NCBI RefSeq assembly: GCF_006494775.1
Contig: NZ_CP041146.1
Location: forward strand, 1,860,001 to 1,924,000
Direction: 5' to 3'
DNA: 64,000 nucleotides
Source: Nocardioides humi
GTDB lineage: Bacteria > Actinomycetota > Actinomycetes > Propionibacteriales > Nocardioidaceae
Under the pieces are notes generated by a model that saw only the letters and a list, made by a program, of their open reading frames with translations, was not told the origin of the DNA and did not search any database. Positions 33,485 through 42,103 of this stretch are shown piece after piece. A program made the translations under genes and the position numbers. Every line of letters starts with the position of its first letter. Positions within the stretch are counted from its first letter, which is position 1.

Positions 33485-34687
33485 TCACCACGCGACGGGC
33501 AAGGAGTGGACGCCGACGACCAATGCTTCGGTGTACTCGAGCTCGTGGGGCTCGCAGGCGAGGTGCAGGTCCGGGAACCGCTCGAGGAGTCGACGGAAGA
33601 CGATCGAGAGCTCGAGCCGTGCCAGCGGCTGGCCGAGGCACTGGTGGACACCGAACCCGAAGGCCACGTGGTGCCGGGCGTTGCGGTGGATGTCGAGCCG
33701 ATCGGGGTCCACGAAGACGTTCGGGTCGCGGTTGGCCGCCATGATGGGCGCGATGACGCCCTCGCCCGCCGAGACCGGGCAGCCGCCGACCTCACGATCC
33801 TCCAGCGCGAGTCGGTAGCCGACCTCGTGCGCCGGGGTGACGTAGCGCAACAGCTCCTCGATGGCGCCGGGCCACAGGTCCGGCGAACGCCGCAGCTGGA
33901 CCAGCTGCTCGGGGTTCTGGAAGAGGACGAGCATCCCCACCGCGATCATGTTGGCCGTGGTGTCGAAGCCGCCCACCAGGAGCAGGAACAGCATGTGCTC
34001 GAGCTCGTCGAGGGACAGCCGTCCGGGGTCGACGTGGTCCCGGATCATCTGCGACACCAGGTCCTCGCCGCGATGCTCGTTGCGGTCGGCGACGAGGTCC
34101 GCGAAGTACTGCAGCAGCTCCTCGGAGGCCCGGGCGCCCTCCTCGGGTGACTTCGTTTCACTCGTCCACGTCTTGACGCAGTACTGGAAGAACTCGCTGT
34201 CGCTCAGCGGAAGGCCCAACAGTTGACAGGTGACGCGGGCGGGCAGCGGCTCCGCGACCAGGCTCACCAGGTCGGCCCCCGGGCCCGACTTCTCGAGGTC
34301 GTCGAGGAGCAGTTCGACGGTCTCCTCCACGAAGGGACGCTTCTGCTCCACGTTCGCCAGCGAGAACGCCGGTGCCAGCATCCGGCGGTGGTCGTCGTGC
34401 TCGGGCGGGTCCATCCGCTGGAAGTTCCGCAGCTTCGAACGGCCGACCTTGGTCTTCTCCGACGGATGCGGGAACCCGGGCGTGCGCGGGTCGGCGGACA
34501 TCGCGCGATCGGCCAACACCGCCTTCACGTCGCGGTAGCGGGTGACCAGCCACGGCGTCGTGCCGTCGTAGAGCCTGACCCGGGCCGGACCCGCGTGCTC
34601 CTCGCGCAGGCGCGCGATGACGGCCGGCGGGTCGATCGGGCAACCGGCCTCCCGCCGCTGAGGCCACGTGCTCTCGCTGTGGGTCAT
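33485..34687 (-). CDS. Cytochrome P450 (CYP105/107-like)
   Basis: This 400-residue bacterial class I P450 has the I-helix motif GGFDTTAN (about 238-245), the ExxR pair in IEELLRY, and the haem loop FGFGVHQCLG with the thiolate Cys350. It should hydroxylate an unactivated C-H bond of a hydrophobic substrate. It is encoded first in an operon with its own ferredoxin and reductase. In the context of alcohol dehydrogenases and a 6-oxocamphor-hydrolase-like enzyme, a cyclic terpenoid or cycloalkane substrate is a fair inference. GGFDTT replaces the usual AGxDTT. Confidence 0.92.
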   Translation of the reverse strand: MTHSESTWPQRREAGCPIDPPAVIARLREEHAGPARVRLYDGTTPWLVTRYRDVKAVLADRAMSADPRTPGFPHPSEKTKVGRSKLRNFQRMDPPEHDDHRRMLAPAFSLANVEQKRPFVEETVELLLDDLEKSGPGADLVSLVAEPLPARVTCQLLGLPLSDSEFFQYCVKTWTSETKSPEEGARASEELLQYFADLVADRNEHRGEDLVSQMIRDHVDPGRLSLDELEHMLFLLLVGGFDTTANMIAVGMLVLFQNPEQLVQLRRSPDLWPGAIEELLRYVTPAHEVGYRLALEDREVGGCPVSAGEGVIAPIMAANRDPNVFVDPDRLDIHRNARHHVAFGFGVHQCLGQPLARLELSIVFRRLLERFPDLHLACEPHELEYTEALVVGVHSLPVAW

Positions 34688-34799
34688 GGTTGTGCCGACT
34701 CCCTCGTGTGCGCGATCGATCGGGACTGGCCGGATCGTGGCTACTGCGACACACTTTGTCAGTGATCAACAGTCAAATCAAGAGTATGTGTGGTCATCG
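34688..34799. promoter_or_regulatory. Divergent promoter region of the P450 operon and the amidohydrolase gene
   Basis: This 112-base AT-richer gap separates the P450 gene (minus) from the amidohydrolase gene (plus). It contains TGATCA at 34763-34768 inside CAGTGATCAACAG, a sequence element repeated at other promoters of region 3 (39904, 50988, 49584-49599). No strong ribosome site precedes the amidohydrolase ATG. Confidence 0.4.
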
Positions 34800-35684
34800 A
34801 TGAAAGATCCTTCCGATACTCCGCTCGTCGACGCTCAGGTCCATGCCTGGGTTTCCTCGACCCCGCGATTCCCGTGGTCGGAGCAGCACCTGAGGCGCCT
34901 GCCCGCCCGGCTCCGGCCGCTGTACGAGACCGGCGATCACTCCGCCGAGCGCGTCGTCGTCATGATGGACGAGGCCGGGGTCGATGTCGCCGTGCTGACC
35001 TCGACGTTCCTCTACGGCACCGACCCGTCCTACGCCCTGGACGCCGCGGCGCGGTTCCCCGGACGTTTCGTCGTCGTGGCCTATGTCGACGACACGGTCC
35101 CCGATCTCGCCTCGTATCTGGACTGGACGGTGGGTCAGCGGGATCTGGTCGGGCTCCGGGTCTTCCTGGGGACGCCGGACGCGGGCGCACCCGGACGAGG
35201 CGTGGGAGCCGGCTCGTTCCTGGAGGACGTGGCGGACGCCGGCCTCCCCCTCTTCGTCAGCCCGATGGGCAGCCTCGATCGACTCGCCGCCCTCGCGACC
35301 AGCCGTCCGGCGACGCCCATCGTGGTGGATCACCTGGGGCTGTGGATCGACGCGCCACGCGAGCGACGGTGGCGACTGGCGGACCAGGTGCTCGCGCTCG
35401 CGGCGATCCCCAACATCCACATCAAGTGCTCGGCGGCGCCCGAGCTGTCCCGGGAACGGTTCCCGTTCCCCGACGTCCTCGCCCTCCTGGACCGCTATGT
35501 CGCGGCCTTCGGCACGGACCGGCTGCTGTGGGGCAGCGACATCAATCAGCACCTCGACTCACTGAGCTACGCGGACGCGGTGGACTACGTCCGGTGCCAT
35601 CGGGCCTGGTCCGCCGAGCAGCGGGCGATGCTGCTGGGAGGTACGGCGGTCAGGCTCCTGGGTCTCGCGGGGCCATCCAGATGA
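34800..35684 (+). CDS. Amidohydrolase family protein (amidohydrolase_2/ACMSD-like)
   Basis: The 294 residues form a metal-dependent TIM-barrel hydrolase: N-terminal LVDAQVHAW (metal region, with Gln where the first His is common), VVDHLGLWID in the middle and LLWGSDIN near the end, which supplies the conserved Asp. Relatives hydrolyse lactones or decarboxylate; a ring lactone hydrolase would fit a degradative cluster. The ATG at 34800 is the family-like start; in-frame GTG at 34788 is possible. The end overlaps the convergent Zn-dehydrogenase gene by 35 bases. Confidence 0.82.
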   Translation: MKDPSDTPLVDAQVHAWVSSTPRFPWSEQHLRRLPARLRPLYETGDHSAERVVVMMDEAGVDVAVLTSTFLYGTDPSYALDAAARFPGRFVVVAYVDDTVPDLASYLDWTVGQRDLVGLRVFLGTPDAGAPGRGVGAGSFLEDVADAGLPLFVSPMGSLDRLAALATSRPATPIVVDHLGLWIDAPRERRWRLADQVLALAAIPNIHIKCSAAPELSRERFPFPDVLALLDRYVAAFGTDRLLWGSDINQHLDSLSYADAVDYVRCHRAWSAEQRAMLLGGTAVRLLGLAGPSR

Positions 35685-36777
35685 CCGGCTTGACCTCACG
35701 CCCCTCGAGCATGCCGACCAGCGCGGCGCCCACCGAGTCGAGGCTGTAGTCACCGGAGAGGAGGAGGTCGAAGTCGACCTCGCCGCGCGCGGCCGCGAGG
35801 AAGGCCAGCGCGTCGCGCAGATGGCGCGCCGAGGCCGACCACGTGCCCAGGACGGTCAGCTGCTTGCGGTTGAGCACGCCGGGCGAGACGCGAGCCCTCG
35901 CCGGTCCGACTGCTCCCAGGCTCAGGTAGCGAGCGCCGATCCGGGCGAGCTCGAAGCCCTCCTCGAAGGCCTCCGGGGAGCCGGACGCCTCGATCACCAC
36001 ATCGGGACCGCGCCCGTCGGTGGCGTCCAGGACCGTCTCGGCGCGCTGGCCGCCGGCCACGGAGAGCGGCACCACGATGTCCGCGCCCCAGGCCCGGGCG
36101 ACGTCGAGCCGTGGCGCCGGGTCGCCGACGACGATGATGCGGCGCGCCCCGGCGCGTCGGGCGACCGCCACCGCGAACAGGCCCAGCGGGCCCGCGCCCT
36201 GGATCAGGACGCTCTGCGCATGTCCGATGCGCCCCAGCCTCTCGAATCCGTGCACGACGGTGCGCAGCGCACAGCTGGCGGCGGAGGCCCAGGTCGACTT
36301 CACCTCGTCCGGGACCCTGACCCGCTCGGCGCGCGGATAGACATAGGCGTACTCCGCGAAGGAGCCGGTCACGAACGGGAACCGGCTCGACGGATCGGTG
36401 AGATAGCCACGGCGGCGCAGGCACAGCCCCGGCTCCCCCAGGCCGGTGCACTCCGGGCATCGGCCACAGGACTCCCCGGTCCACACCAACCTGTCGCCGA
36501 CGGCGAGCGGATCGCCCAGGGTATCCTCCTGCGGCCCCGGCCCGAAGGCCACGACGCGGCCGACGCACTCGTGGCCCAGCACGTAGCCCTCACTCAGATC
36601 GAGATCGGGCTTCAGGTCGCCTCGCCACGCGTGGACGTCGGTACCGCAGACCGTCGCACACTCCACCTCGACCAGAACGGCCCCCGGCTCGAGCACGTCC
36701 GGCAGCGGCACCGACCTCACCTCCGGCTCGGCGCCGAACCGCGTCAGGGTGACGACCCGGGCCGACCTCTCCGTCAC
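35650..36777 (-). CDS. Zinc-binding alcohol dehydrogenase
   Basis: This 375-residue medium-chain dehydrogenase has catalytic zinc ligands Cys44 (CGTDVHAW) and His69-Glu70 (LGHE), a structural zinc set around 104-119 (CGRCPECTGLGEPGLC), and the NAD motif GAGPLGLFA near 185. It should interconvert a secondary alcohol and ketone, plausibly oxidising the P450 product. The gene follows the second Zn dehydrogenase by 10 bases and shares a transcript with it and with the thiamine-diphosphate enzyme upstream. Confidence 0.88.
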   Translation of the reverse strand: MTERSARVVTLTRFGAEPEVRSVPLPDVLEPGAVLVEVECATVCGTDVHAWRGDLKPDLDLSEGYVLGHECVGRVVAFGPGPQEDTLGDPLAVGDRLVWTGESCGRCPECTGLGEPGLCLRRRGYLTDPSSRFPFVTGSFAEYAYVYPRAERVRVPDEVKSTWASAASCALRTVVHGFERLGRIGHAQSVLIQGAGPLGLFAVAVARRAGARRIIVVGDPAPRLDVARAWGADIVVPLSVAGGQRAETVLDATDGRGPDVVIEASGSPEAFEEGFELARIGARYLSLGAVGPARARVSPGVLNRKQLTVLGTWSASARHLRDALAFLAAARGEVDFDLLLSGDYSLDSVGAALVGMLEGREVKPVIWMAPRDPGA

Positions 36778-36787
36778 GCCGGGCCGC

Positions 36788-37888
36788 TCAGGGCTCGCTC
36801 GGACGCACGACGACGTGGATCGGCGCCTGCTCGGCCCGCGCGCCGGCAGGCCCGAGCAGCTCGATGGCCTCCACGGCGCGGCCGAGGCCCATGACGTGGG
36901 AGTGCAGCAGATGGAAGGGATAGGCGCCCGCAGCGATGGTCGCCATGGCGCGGCCCACGGCCGTGGCGGTGGTTCCGGACACGCCGTGCATGGTGAGCTG
37001 CTTGATCCGGAACCGCTCCAGCGCGAATGGCGCGGCGCCCTCCTCCCGCACCCCCGCCAACACCAGCCGCCCCCGCGGCCGGAGCAGCTCCACCGCGTCG
37101 CGCAGCGGCTCCACGGCCACGGGGACGGTGTCGACCACCACGTCCAGAGGCCGGCCGTGGAGCAGCTCGCGCACCCGAGCGACGGTGTCCTCCTCGTCGA
37201 CGATCACCACGTCGGTCGCGCCGAAGCTGCCGGCCAGTGCCAGCTTGGCCTGATCCCGACGCAGGCCGGTGACGATCACCCGCGCCGCGCCTGCCTCTGC
37301 GGCGGCCGCCGCGCAGCACAGGCCACGCTGGCCCGCACCGAGGACGAGCACGGACTCCCCGGGCCTCACCTGGGCGGTCTCGGCGACCCAATAGAAGGCG
37401 TTCCCGAGCGGGTTGAACATCGTGGCGTCGAGGTCGCTGACATGGACCGGCACCTTGAACACGTTGGAGCCGCCGACCACGCACATGTACTCGCAGAGAC
37501 CGCCCCACAGTCCCTCGTGGTCGTCGAGGCCGCGCAGCGAGTAGATCATCGCGTCGGTGCAGTCATCACCGTCGCGGCAGCCGGCGCAGACGCCGCAGCG
37601 CGCCCTGGACTCGACGACGATGCGGTCACCGACCGCGACATCCCAGCGGCGGGCGGCGTCGTCGTCGATCTCCACGATCTCGCCGACCGGCTCGTGTCCG
37701 GTGATCATGGGAAAGGCGGGCGGCTTGCCTCCGGGGTTTCTCATCTCACCGGAGTACAGGGCGAGATCGCTCCCGCAGATGCCGTTGGCGAGGACCCGGA
37801 TCAGCGCCCCGCCCGGCGGCGCCGCTGGGCGGGGAAGGTCGCGCGCCACGATCCTGCCGAAGTCCTCCATCACCATCGCTCGGACCAC
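36788..37888 (-). CDS. Zinc-binding alcohol dehydrogenase (second)
   Basis: This 366-residue Zn dehydrogenase shows CGSDLALYSG with the first zinc Cys near 38, TGHEPVGEIV, structural cysteines in CGVCAGCRDGDDC, and the nucleotide motif LGAGQRGLCCAA in place of GxGxxG (GAGQRG, still consistent). Translation starts at GTG 37888. It lies 4 bases after the Dabb-domain gene stop. Two neighbouring Zn dehydrogenases suggest two successive alcohol oxidations, or one acting on each stereoisomer. Confidence 0.87.
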   Translation of the reverse strand: MVRAMVMEDFGRIVARDLPRPAAPPGGALIRVLANGICGSDLALYSGEMRNPGGKPPAFPMITGHEPVGEIVEIDDDAARRWDVAVGDRIVVESRARCGVCAGCRDGDDCTDAMIYSLRGLDDHEGLWGGLCEYMCVVGGSNVFKVPVHVSDLDATMFNPLGNAFYWVAETAQVRPGESVLVLGAGQRGLCCAAAAAEAGAARVIVTGLRRDQAKLALAGSFGATDVVIVDEEDTVARVRELLHGRPLDVVVDTVPVAVEPLRDAVELLRPRGRLVLAGVREEGAAPFALERFRIKQLTMHGVSGTTATAVGRAMATIAAGAYPFHLLHSHVMGLGRAVEAIELLGPAGARAEQAPIHVVVRPSEP

Positions 37889-37892
37889 GTTC

Positions 37893-38198
37893 TCATCCCT
37901 CCACTTCGACGATCGTCTGCGTGGCCAGGTACTGCTCGGCCACGGGGAACAGCAGCTCGCACAATGTGTCGTGCGCAGCGCTGTCGCGATAGACCTGCCA
38001 TCCCGCCTGGTCGTCGAAGTCGACGATCCAGCAGAAGGTGGCGTTGTGCCCGAGGTGCTTGGTCAGCCCGAGGTCCTCGCGCACCTCGGAGCGACGGACC
38101 GTCGGCACCTGCCGGGGCAGCTCGGCACGCAGGAACTCCATGAGCGGGAGCGGGTCGGCGCCCTCCTTGAGCTGGGCCAGGATGATGAGCTGGAACAT
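37893..38198 (-). CDS. Dabb (stress-responsive A/B barrel) domain protein
   Basis: The 101-residue protein begins MFQLIILAQLKEGADP and has the alpha/beta pattern of dimeric A/B-barrel (Dabb/EthD-like) proteins, with WIVDFDDQAGWQVYRDSAAHDTL as the helix leading into the last strands. Dabb proteins in catabolic operons act as small cyclases, decarboxylases or P450 auxiliary proteins. Here the gene is between the ThDP enzyme and a Zn dehydrogenase, all same strand with gaps of at most 14 bases. Catalytic role unknown. Confidence 0.72.
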   Translation of the reverse strand: MFQLIILAQLKEGADPLPLMEFLRAELPRQVPTVRRSEVREDLGLTKHLGHNATFCWIVDFDDQAGWQVYRDSAAHDTLCELLFPVAEQYLATQTIVEVEG

Positions 38199-38212
38199 CG
38201 CCTACCGATCGA

Positions 38213-39832
38213 TCAGTGGATGGGTGGGATCTGGGTCGGGTCGAGCCGGAGGTCGACGAGCACCGGCCCGGTGCGCTGGTTGATCGCCTCGAGCGCGCGG
38301 GGCAGGTCGTCGGGGCCGTCGACGCCGATGCCCTGGCCGCCCAGGCTGGTCGCCAGCGCGGCCATGTCGGGCCAGGCGAACTCGGAGAGTGCCGTCGGCA
38401 GTCCAGCGCGCTCGAGCTGGATGTATTCCGCCCCGTAGGCGGCGTCGTTGTAGAGAACGACGACGAGGTCGGCGCCGTGGCGTACGGCGGAGTTGAACTC
38501 GGCCAGCCCGCCCATGACGAAACCTCCGTCGCCTACGCACAGGACCGTCGGCCGATCCGGGCGCGCCAGCGCCGCGCCCACCGCGGCCCCCGTGCCGAGG
38601 CCGATCGATCCGAAGTTGCAGGTGAAGACGAAGTCTCCCGGGTCGCTGACGTGGAACCGACGCATCGGTATTCCCATGTAGCGCCCCGCGTCGAGGACGA
38701 GGGTGCGCTCGGCGGGCAGCGCGGCGTCGAGGAAGTCGGTCGCCTCGACCGGGTCGAGCCCGGAGCGCACGTCGGGCACGGTCTGCGCCACAGCGGCCAC
38801 CCGCGAGCGGTAGGTCGAGGTCGGCTCCATCCCGGCCAGACTGGACAGCATCGCTCGTGCGACGGTCCGGACGTCCCCGTGCACCCTCACCTGCGCGTCG
38901 GTGAAGCGCGCGAAGGCCGCCGCGTCGGCGTCGCAGTGGATCAACGTCGTGCCCCGGACCAGGTCTCCGGAGGCCGTGGTCAGCGGGTTGAGCGAGGCGC
39001 CGAAGGCGACCAGGCAGTCGGCTTGACCGATCAGCTCACCGGCCTGCGGTGTGGCCAGGGTCCCGCAGACTCCGATGTCGGCGGCCTCACCGCGGAACCA
39101 GTCCTTGGCCATCAGCGTGGTCGCCAGCGGCGCACCCAGCTGCTCGGCCAGGGCGAGCAGCTCCGCGCGAGCGCCCGATCCGACCGCGCCGCGTCCGGCC
39201 AGGATCACGGGACGCCGTGCGCTCGCCATGATGCCCAACGCCTCGTCCAATGCGTTCTCATCGGCGCCCTGCCGGAGGACGTCGAGACGGGGAGCCCCTC
39301 CCGGCAGACAGGGCGGCGGTGGCACCTCGCGGTCGGCGGGAACCTGCTCGTGGACGAGGTCGGCGGAGTAGTTGAGCACCACCGGGCCGCGCCCCGAGGC
39401 GGCCTCGTGCAGCGCCCGGCGAGTGTCGTCGGCGGCGGTGGCCGCCGACCGGATCTCGCGGAACCGTGCACCGGTCGCCTTCACCAGCTCACGCTGGTCG
39501 ATGTTCTGCAGGTGGAAGGGCCGGGTCACCGAGGTGTCTCCGACCAGCAGCAGGAGGCTGCTGCGGTTGCGGACCGCCTCCACCAGAGCCGTGATGGTGT
39601 TGGTGAGACCGGGGCCGTGGGTGACCGAGGCCACGCCGACCTCACCGCGGACCCTGCCGTAGCCGTCCGCCATCGTCACCGCGCCGGCCTCGTGGCCGGC
39701 CGTGACGACACGGACGGCCCGGACACGGCTCATCACGTCCACGACGAACAGGTTGGCGTCCCCCGGCACCGCGAAGACGGTGTCGACTCCGTCTTGGGCG
39801 AGGACGTCGGCGATGCGCTCACAGACCCGCAC
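38213..39832 (-). CDS. Thiamine-diphosphate-dependent enzyme (acetolactate synthase/benzoylformate decarboxylase-like), copy 1
   Basis: This 539-residue ThDP enzyme has all three domains: an N-terminal Pyr domain with the cofactor-activating Glu48 (AGHEAGA), THGPGLTN near 78, a middle TH3 domain (RRPVILAGRGAV), and a C-terminal PP domain with GDGGFVMGG and a following Asn (LYNDAAYG). GTG 39832 is a sure start because AAAGGAG lies 6 bases ahead. Equal length and shared motifs (GDAN, THGPGLTN, NFGSIGLG) pair it with the gene at 53538-55157. Both sit next to alcohol dehydrogenases, so decarboxylation or C-C cleavage of a diketone or 2-keto acid is likely. Confidence 0.88.
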   Translation of the reverse strand: MRVCERIADVLAQDGVDTVFAVPGDANLFVVDVMSRVRAVRVVTAGHEAGAVTMADGYGRVRGEVGVASVTHGPGLTNTITALVEAVRNRSSLLLLVGDTSVTRPFHLQNIDQRELVKATGARFREIRSAATAADDTRRALHEAASGRGPVVLNYSADLVHEQVPADREVPPPPCLPGGAPRLDVLRQGADENALDEALGIMASARRPVILAGRGAVGSGARAELLALAEQLGAPLATTLMAKDWFRGEAADIGVCGTLATPQAGELIGQADCLVAFGASLNPLTTASGDLVRGTTLIHCDADAAAFARFTDAQVRVHGDVRTVARAMLSSLAGMEPTSTYRSRVAAVAQTVPDVRSGLDPVEATDFLDAALPAERTLVLDAGRYMGIPMRRFHVSDPGDFVFTCNFGSIGLGTGAAVGAALARPDRPTVLCVGDGGFVMGGLAEFNSAVRHGADLVVVLYNDAAYGAEYIQLERAGLPTALSEFAWPDMAALATSLGGQGIGVDGPDDLPRALEAINQRTGPVLVDLRLDPTQIPPIH

Positions 39833-39874
39833 CGGTCTCCTTTCGCCACGGAACCGCAAGACATGGTGAGGCGG

Positions 39875-39903
39875 ACACTAGATAGATGGTGGTCACATGT
39901 CAA
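39875..39903 (-). promoter_or_regulatory. Predicted promoter of the ThDP enzyme operon
   Basis: On the minus strand TTGACA (complement of 39898-39903) and TAGTGT (complement of 39875-39880) are 17 bases apart, an excellent vegetative-type promoter. TGATCA (39904-39909) touches the -35 box, and a second TTGAC-N4-GATCA element lies at 39926-39939. The same -10 sequence TAGTGT is used at 63529-63534. Confidence 0.6.
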
Positions 39904-39986
39904 TGATCAAGAACCAAGAGAAGTGTTGACAAACGATCAGTGACTAACGACGCTGAGGCGTCACCCAACACAGGAGGAAGCATCTG

Positions 39987-40439
39987 ATGACCGCACAAGG
40001 CCCGCGCTCCAACACCGAGGCCGTGCTCCGGTGGTACGAAGGCATGAGCAGCCAGGACGCGACCAAGGCGATGGAGTTCTTCACGCCCGACTGCCGCTAC
40101 TGGGCCGTCGGCCTGACCGGTGACGGATCCCTGGAGCGGTACTGGATGCAGGGTCGCGAGGAGATCACGGCCTACCTCAGCGAGAACTGCACGCGCACCG
40201 ACCCGGGTCGACTCACCTACACACCACTCCACGTGGCCGAGGACGACAAGGGCACGGTGCTGGTCGAGTGCACGACCGACGCCTGGTTCTCCATCGGGCA
40301 CCACTACCAGAACCAGGGTGTGTACGTGTTCGACTGCGACGAGAGCCACCGCATCGTGGAGATGCGGCCCTTCTACGACTGGGGCCCGGTCGCCGCGCAC
40401 CGTGCCGCGACCGGCTGGTCGGGGATGCCGGAGTCCTGA
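39987..40439 (+). CDS. Nuclear transport factor 2-like (SnoaL) protein
   Basis: The 150-residue protein has the NTF2/SnoaL cone fold pattern: TEAVLRWYEGMSSQDATKAMEFFTPDCRYW (in part), then alternating strands such as HHYQNQGVYVFDC, and an FYDW motif near the end. Such proteins act as isomerases, dehydratases or small hydrolases (limonene epoxide hydrolase, ketosteroid isomerase, SnoaL cyclases). GGAGG lies 9 bases before the ATG. It is the only plus-strand gene between two minus operons and is preceded by the TTGAC-N4-GATCA element. Substrate unknown. Confidence 0.8.
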   Translation: MTAQGPRSNTEAVLRWYEGMSSQDATKAMEFFTPDCRYWAVGLTGDGSLERYWMQGREEITAYLSENCTRTDPGRLTYTPLHVAEDDKGTVLVECTTDAWFSIGHHYQNQGVYVFDCDESHRIVEMRPFYDWGPVAAHRAATGWSGMPES

Positions 40440-40455
40440 GGCTCCGGCGGACACC

Positions 40456-42065
40456 TCACCGAGGGCCGGGGCCGCCCGTCCGGCGGCCCTGGCCGCAAGG
40501 GCACGGCGGTCGATCTTGCCACTGCCGATCAGCGGGACGTCGTCCATCTCGATCAGCTCGAACCGCCGGGGAACCTTGAACGTCGCGAGCTGACCGCGGC
40601 AGTGCGCGAGGAGCCCGGCCTCCTCCGGCGGCCGTGCGCTGCCGGGGACCACGTAGGCATAGGCGACCTCGCCCAGTCGGTCATCGGCGACCCCCACCAC
40701 CACGGCGTCCCGGACATCGGGGTGCGCCTTGAGGACCAGCTCGACCTCCTCGACCGAGACGTTCTCACCGCCGACGCGGAGCATGTTCTTGAGCCGCCCG
40801 GTGAAGTGCAGGTAGCCGTCGTCGTCGAGGTGGCCGAGATCCCCGGTCCGGAGGCGGCCACGCCCGTCGAGCGAGCGGGCGAACTCTTCGGGCTGAGAGA
40901 GATAGCCGATCATGAGGCTCCAGCCGCCGACCCGGATCTCGCCTGTCTCGCCGAGTACGACCTCCTCCTGCGACGCCGGGTCGACCACCGCCAGGTCGAT
41001 CCCGGGAAGCGGCCTCCCCACGGTGCTCAACAACTTGTCGCGCGGATCGTCGTACGCACCGCAGGTCGGGGCGCCACCGGTCTCGGTGGAGCCGTACTGG
41101 GAGATGGTGACGACGCCGGCCCCGAACGCGGCCGCAACCCGCTCGACCGTCTCGGCAAGAGCGGACACCGAGACCAGGCGCAAGGGGAGAGCCGACGGAT
41201 CGAAGGCCTCGTGGCCGGTCAGCAGGGTCAGATGGGTGTCGATCCCGTGGACGACCGAGCAGTCCTCGGCGGCGATGGCCTCCAGTGCCGCGCCCGCGCT
41301 GAAGGTCGGCAGGGTGACGAAGGTGGCTCCCTGGCCGATCACCGCCACCATCGAGAACGTCATCCCGCCGAGGTGACAGATCGGCGAGCACCCGAAGTAG
41401 CGGTCGCCGGGGCCGAGCCCGAACCGGCGTCCCAGCTCCACCGCCATTCGGCAGGTGGCGCCCTGGGAGAGCAGCGCGCCCTTCGGCTGCGAGGTGGTTC
41501 CCGACGTGAACTGCAAGATGGCGGAGTCGCCCGGCTCCACGGCATCGCCTGCTCGGGCGAGCCGCTCGGCGGCCCCGGGGCCGCTGCCGTCCTCGAGGAG
41601 CCGGGCCCAGGTCAGCGCGTCGTCGAGCTCGCCGCGGAGCGCGACGAGCCGCGGGACCTCGGCGCGCACGTGGGCCAGCCGCTCGGTGAAGTCGTACCCG
41701 CCCTCCTCGGCCAGCGTGAGCAGGACCTGCGGCCGGCAGCGCTCGACGGCATGGGCGAGCTCACGCGCGGTGAGCCGCGGGTTCAGCGGCGCGAAGACGC
41801 CGCCGATGCGCGTCACGGCATAGAACGCCACATAGGCCTCGACCAGGTTCGGGGCGAAGAGCGCGACGACGTCGCCGCGTCGTACGCCGAGCTCGAGCAG
41901 GCCTCCGGCGATCCGGGCGCTGTCGCGCTCCAGTTCGGCGTAGGTCACGCGGCGCTCGCCCACGACCAGCGCCTCGCGGTCGCCCTGGCGTGCGGCGACC
42001 TCGCGCAGCATCGCCCCGATCCTGTCAGGTCCCGCGTAGGCATCGGGGAGTGTGGTCGCGGTCAT
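40456..42065 (-). CDS. Acyl-CoA synthetase (FadD-like); C-terminus probably altered by a frameshift
   Basis: This AMP-forming ligase has ILQFTSGTTSQPKGALLS near 180, SQYGSTETGG, the hinge GRLKNMLRVGGENVS and the catalytic lysine in IGSGKIDRRALAA, after which FadD proteins normally stop. As sequenced, the frame continues 185 more codons antisense through the SnoaL gene to 39900. One extra G in the run 40468-40471 would instead bring TGA at 40456-40458 into frame and give about 536 residues. I annotate that end. The ATG at 42065 has GGAGG ahead. It likely activates the acid released by ring cleavage. Confidence 0.82.
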
Positions 42066-42103
42066 CGTCGTCGCCTCCAATGCGGCCGGCGCTAGCTGTC
42101 GGT

